Source: Ancylobacter polymorphus (GTDB lineage Bacteria > Pseudomonadota > Alphaproteobacteria > Rhizobiales > Xanthobacteraceae). From it: a stretch of DNA of 64,000 nt. Below, in pieces: positions 60,604-64,000 of this stretch. Made by a program: the position numbers and the translations under genes. Under the pieces are notes generated by a model. That model saw nothing but the letters and a program-made list of their open reading frames with translations, was not told the origin of the DNA and searched no databases. Within the stretch, counting starts at the first letter, position 1. Each line of letters begins with the position of its first letter. The stretch spans positions 496,001-560,000 of the forward strand of contig NZ_JAUSUI010000001.1 of the NCBI RefSeq assembly GCF_030813495.1. The letters run 5' to 3'.

Positions 60604-63030
60604 TCAGAAGGTCGTGCCGCCGCTGAAGCGGAACTCCTGAACCTCGTCGTACCATTCCTTGCTCAGCGCCCAGGCGTAGTCGAAGCGGAGCGGACCGAAG
60701 GGCGAGGCCCAGATCAGACTGACACCGACCGAGGAGCGGATCAGGTCGCTGTCGGCGACGCAGACATTGGACATGCCCTGAGTCTTGGAGCCAGAGTAAG
60801 CACTGCAGTCGACGAGGTTAGCCTCCCAACCCGGGATGTTCGGGAAGGTTGTGTTGCCCTGGTAATCCCACAGCGAACCGGCATCGGCGAACACGGCGAA
60901 CTTCAGGCCGAAATCCTTGGGCAGGAAGGACAGCGGGAACTGCACTTCCGCCGTGGCACCCCAGAACAGCGTGCCGCCGAGGGCGTCCATGTCCTGACCC
61001 AGATAGCCGGACGCAAGGTCGCGCGGGCCAATACCGTTCGGCGCGAAGCCACGGACGAGATCGGGACCCTTGAAGAAGTTGTCCGTGATGCGCAGGTCTT
61101 CATTACCCCAGGCGGCGACATTGCCGGCCTGGCCACGCAGCAGCAGCACCGCATCGCCGACCACCGGCATGTAGTAGCGGGCGTCGAAGGTGGTGCGGAC
61201 ATACTGGGAGTCGCCGCCGAGACCGGCGAAATCCTGCTTCAGCTCCAGCAAGTAACCGTTGGACGGGTTCTTGTTGTTGTCGAGCATGTTGTAGGAGAGC
61301 GTGTAGCCAACCGCCGAGGTCAGGATGGACTCGTTGTTGATCTCCAGCAGCGCCCACGAAATGTTGTTGTAGATTTCATCGGTAACGCTGACCGAAATCT
61401 CCTTCTGCGACAGCATGTAGCGCAGGCCGAGGGTCAGCTCGTCGGTGAGCGGCAGGGCGACGCGCAGCGTGCCACCGGCAGTCTGGGTGTCGTACTGGCT
61501 GTAGCTGGTCGCGCTGGTCGTCTTCCAGAACAGGTCGAAGCCGGCCGCCATGCGGTAGTCGAGGAAGTAGGGCTCGGTGAAGCTGAAATCGGCGCCCTGC
61601 ACGTTCTCGCCGAGCTGGCCGGCCAGACGGACATACTGGCCGCGACCGAGGAAGTTCTTCTCCGAGATCGCCACTTCGCCGATGAAGCCATCCGTCGTCG
61701 AATAGCCACCCGAGACCGAGAACTCACCGGTGGGCTGATCCTCGACCGTCACCACGAGGATGATGCGGTCCGGCGCCGTGCCGGGCTCATTGGTGATCTT
61801 CACGTCCTTGAAGTAGCCAAGGTTGCGCAGACGGCGTTCGGCACGGTCGACCAACACGCGATTATAGGCGTCGCCCTCAGCGAAATCGAACTCGCGGCGG
61901 ATGACCCAGTCACGGGTACGGGTGTTGCCGCGAATTTCGATGCGCTCGACATAGACGCGCGGACCTTCCTCGACGGCGAACACCAGCGAGATGGTACGGG
62001 TTTCGACATTGCGGTCGCCGCGCGGACGCACCTGGGCGAAGGCATAGCCGGCCTTGGAGACCTCGATGGTCGCGTTCTCGACCGACTTCTCCACCAGCTC
62101 GGCATTGTAGACCTGCCCCGGCGCCACGCGGATAGCCGCGCGCAGATCCTTGATGTCCACGTCCTTGATGCCCGAGACGACATCGACGGTGCCGACGCGA
62201 TACTGCGGGCCTTCGTCGATCACATAGGTGAGGACGAAGCCGTCGCGCTGACGATCGAGATCAGCCGTCACCGAGATGATGCGGAAGTCGGCATAGCCGT
62301 GCTTCAGATAGAAGCGGCGCAGCAGCTCCTGGTCGGTATTGATGCGGTCGACATCGTAAATGTCGGAATTCTTGAGCCAGGAAAGCCAGTTGGTCTCGGT
62401 GGTGGTGATCTCGTCCTTCAGCTTGTAGGCCGAATAGGCCTTGTTGCCGACGAACTTGATCTCGGCCACGCCGAGCTTGTCGCCCTCGGTGATCTCGAAC
62501 ACGAGATCGACGCGACCCTGGCCACGCTCGATAATCTTCGGCTCGACGCGCACATCGTAGCGGCCGGCGCGATGATAGATATCGATGATGCGCTGCGTAT
62601 CGGCCTGAACCGTGGTCTTGGACAGCGGGCTGCGGGCCTTGGACTGCACTTCAAGCGACAGCTGGTCGTCCTTGACCTTCTTGTTGCCCTCGAAGGCGAC
62701 GCGGTTGATCACCTGATTCTCGACGACGGTCACAACCATCCGCCCACCGCGGTTGCTGATGGTGACGTCGGAGAAAAGCCCGGTGGCGTAGAGCCCCTTA
62801 AGCGCTTCGTCGATCTTGGCCGGCGTCAGCGGCTGGCCGGGCGAGGTCTGGAAATAGGAGCGGATGGTATCGGCATCAACGCGCTGATTCCCCTCGACGA
62901 CAATCGAACTCGCCGACTGAGCCATGGCCACCCCGGGCGCCATGACGGCGCCGGAAACACCGCCGACCGCCACAAGAAGGGCAAAGCCGACTGCCGACGC
63001 CAATCTACTCACGAACCGGGAACGAGCCAT
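60604..63030 (-). CDS. bamA: Outer-membrane protein assembly factor BamA
   Basis: Essential outer-membrane insertase of the Omp85 family, 808 residues. A signal peptide (about residues 1-36, hydrophobic core ASAVGFALLVAVGG, cleavage near AMA-QSA) is followed by five POTRA domains (SSIVVEGNQRVDADTIRSYF to about residue 350, including RVYVERIEIRGNTRTRDWVI) and a beta barrel with RGFAPNGIGPRD, the loop-6 RGF motif. It ends EFRFSGGTTF with the terminal Phe needed for Bam recognition. The ATG at 63030 gives the only start with a sensible signal peptide. It is next to rseP, a conserved pair. Confidence 0.96.
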   Translation of the reverse strand: MARSRFVSRLASAVGFALLVAVGGVSGAVMAPGVAMAQSASSIVVEGNQRVDADTIRSYFQTSPGQPLTPAKIDEALKGLYATGLFSDVTISNRGGRMVVTVVENQVINRVAFEGNKKVKDDQLSLEVQSKARSPLSKTTVQADTQRIIDIYHRAGRYDVRVEPKIIERGQGRVDLVFEITEGDKLGVAEIKFVGNKAYSAYKLKDEITTTETNWLSWLKNSDIYDVDRINTDQELLRRFYLKHGYADFRIISVTADLDRQRDGFVLTYVIDEGPQYRVGTVDVVSGIKDVDIKDLRAAIRVAPGQVYNAELVEKSVENATIEVSKAGYAFAQVRPRGDRNVETRTISLVFAVEEGPRVYVERIEIRGNTRTRDWVIRREFDFAEGDAYNRVLVDRAERRLRNLGYFKDVKITNEPGTAPDRIILVVTVEDQPTGEFSVSGGYSTTDGFIGEVAISEKNFLGRGQYVRLAGQLGENVQGADFSFTEPYFLDYRMAAGFDLFWKTTSATSYSQYDTQTAGGTLRVALPLTDELTLGLRYMLSQKEISVSVTDEIYNNISWALLEINNESILTSAVGYTLSYNMLDNNKNPSNGYLLELKQDFAGLGGDSQYVRTTFDARYYMPVVGDAVLLLRGQAGNVAAWGNEDLRITDNFFKGPDLVRGFAPNGIGPRDLASGYLGQDMDALGGTLFWGATAEVQFPLSFLPKDFGLKFAVFADAGSLWDYQGNTTFPNIPGWEANLVDCSAYSGSKTQGMSNVCVADSDLIRSSVGVSLIWASPFGPLRFDYAWALSKEWYDEVQEFRFSGGTTF

Positions 63031-63218
63031 TTGGTGCGCAACCTTACCGTTGTTCTGGGAGACGACCACCGACGCACCCGAAGATGCGCAACCGGCGACA
63101 CTCCTCACCCTGCACTCCGTTTGATACAGACTTTTCCAGAGCCTGCAAACCGGACCTGCCGCTTTCAGTGCCTTTTCCGGACGGCGTGGCCGCTTGGCAA
63201 CGCCGTCCCGAATCCTCG

Positions 63219-64000
63219 TCAAGATTTTGATATATTGAGAATATCGTTCCACGTTGCAAACAGCATCAACATCAGCACGAGCGCCAGGCCGATGCGGAAA
63301 CCCACCTCCTGAGCCCGTTCACTGAGCGGCCGGCCGCGCAGCGCCTCGATCCCGTAAAAAAGCAGGTGTCCGCCATCCAGTAGCGGTACAGGAAAGAGGT
63401 TAAGAAGTCCGATCGACACGGACAGAACCGCCGCCAGCTGCAGCAGGGCCGCGAGTCCGAAGGTCGCGACCTGCCCGGAAACCTGGGCGATGCGGATCGG
63501 GCCGCCCAGCTGGTCGGCCCGCTCGCGTCCGGTCACCACGCCACCGAGATAGCTGAAGGTGCGGTCGACGATGAACCAGACCTCGGCCGTCGCCTGGGTC
63601 ACGGCCTGAACCGGGCCGAATCGCTCGGTGCGGACCTGCCCTCCCCCGGTGTCGCGCGAGATGCCGAGCACGCCGATGCGGTGCACATTGCCGAAGGTGT
63701 CGGTGACCTCGCGCAGATCCGGCGTCGCCTGGAGCGTGAGTCGCTGCCCGGCGCGTTCGACCTCGATGGCGAGCGGCTCGCCGGCATTGGCGCTGACGAC
63801 GCGCTGCATGTCGCCGAACGAGTCGATCTTGGCGCCATTGATGGTGAGGATGAGGTCGCTCGGCTGGAATCCGGCGCGCTCGGCGGCGCTGCCAGCCTGC
63901 ACCGCATCCACCTGCGGCGTCGTCACCTGACGGCCAACCGTCATGAACAGACCGGCGAAGATGACGATGGCCAGGATGAAATTGGCGATCGGCCCCGCCG
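63219..64000 (-). CDS. rseP: RseP-type site-2 intramembrane zinc protease, N-terminus beyond window
   Basis: Inner-membrane protease that cleaves anti-sigma factors and remnant signal peptides. The visible part, about 259 residues, starts in GPIANFILAIVIFAGLFMTV, the second conserved membrane motif of the family. A PDZ domain follows (VDAVQAGSAAERAGFQPSDL, ILTINGAKIDSF). Near the end is SIGLLNLFPVPLLDGGHLLF, whose Asp is the third zinc ligand. The HEFGH zinc site lies outside the window. It ends at 63219; 188 bases separate it from bamA. Confidence 0.95.
   Translation of the reverse strand, partial: AGPIANFILAIVIFAGLFMTVGRQVTTPQVDAVQAGSAAERAGFQPSDLILTINGAKIDSFGDMQRVVSANAGEPLAIEVERAGQRLTLQATPDLREVTDTFGNVHRIGVLGISRDTGGGQVRTERFGPVQAVTQATAEVWFIVDRTFSYLGGVVTGRERADQLGGPIRIAQVSGQVATFGLAALLQLAAVLSVSIGLLNLFPVPLLDGGHLLFYGIEALRGRPLSERAQEVGFRIGLALVLMLMLFATWNDILNISKS

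Noticed and set aside
59374..63312. Long plus-strand open frame opposite lpxD and bamA
   Set aside because: Same antisense artefact; bamA and lpxD motifs are complete on the minus strand.

Overview
The window is 64 kb of GC-rich alphaproteobacterial chromosome. It is almost wholly coding and carries core housekeeping genes in an order typical of Hyphomicrobiales (Rhizobiales): dusB-ntrBC-ntrYX-trkA-trkH, ispDF-cinA-coq10-lipA-pdh-ftsB-eno, and rseP-bamA-lpxD-fabZ-lpxA-lpxI-lpxB. A Xanthobacteraceae or Bradyrhizobium-like relative (for example the Ancylobacter, Starkeya, Xanthobacter or Azorhizobium group) fits best. Supporting signs are a pyruvate dehydrogenase E1-beta with its own lipoyl domain, a bifunctional IspDF, LpxI instead of LpxH, an NtrX without the GAFTGA loop, GTTC-N7-GTTC SOS boxes in front of lexA, and a Bradyrhizobium-type beta-(1,3),(1,6)-glucan locus. 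The genus is inference. I see no tRNA or rRNA gene, CRISPR array, insertion sequence or prophage.

Layout. 1-9.6 kb (minus): a potassium-uptake pair (trkH cut by the window edge, trkA), the two nitrogen two-component systems ntrYX and ntrBC, and dusB at the head. 9.8-11.5 kb (plus): ispDF and cinA. 11.5-15.5 kb (plus): three glycosyltransferase-type genes, one a fusion to a degraded FkbM-like domain; they interrupt an otherwise conserved core order and are the most accessory-looking segment. 15.5-23.7 kb (minus): coq10-type gene, lipA, a small stress membrane protein, then lpdA, pdhC, pdhB, a small membrane protein, pdhA and ftsB. Lipoyl synthase thus sits next to the complex that needs lipoate. 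24-31 kb: eno, queF, then glmS and glmU (UDP-GlcNAc supply), an EamA transporter and a small membrane protein. 31-36.3 kb: glucan locus (ndvC-like, small secreted protein, ndvB-like). 36.3-40.5 kb (minus): VOC protein, pyrG, secG, tpiA.

40.7-50.5 kb (plus): ppiD-like chaperone, trpE, trpG, trpD, trpC, moaC, moeA, an HpxZ-like protein, a GntR regulator and lexA. 50.5-52.9 kb (minus): comEC. 53-56 kb (plus): gltX and gltA. 56-64 kb (minus): the outer-membrane and lipid A cluster lpxB-lpxI-lpxA-fabZ-lpxD-bamA-rseP, with rseP cut by the window end. Every gap between genes is under 300 bases. Many start codons were placed on ribosome-binding sites or stop/start overlaps rather than on the longest frame, and this is noted per gene.

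Points most worth a second look: the glycosyltransferase island with its fusion protein, the complete glucan locus, the multi-box LexA operator, an exact 18-bp palindrome upstream of pdhA, an unnamed membrane protein inside the pdh operon, and a possible Trp-rich leader peptide between trpE and trpG. I found no clearly new multi-gene system; the island is the nearest candidate.
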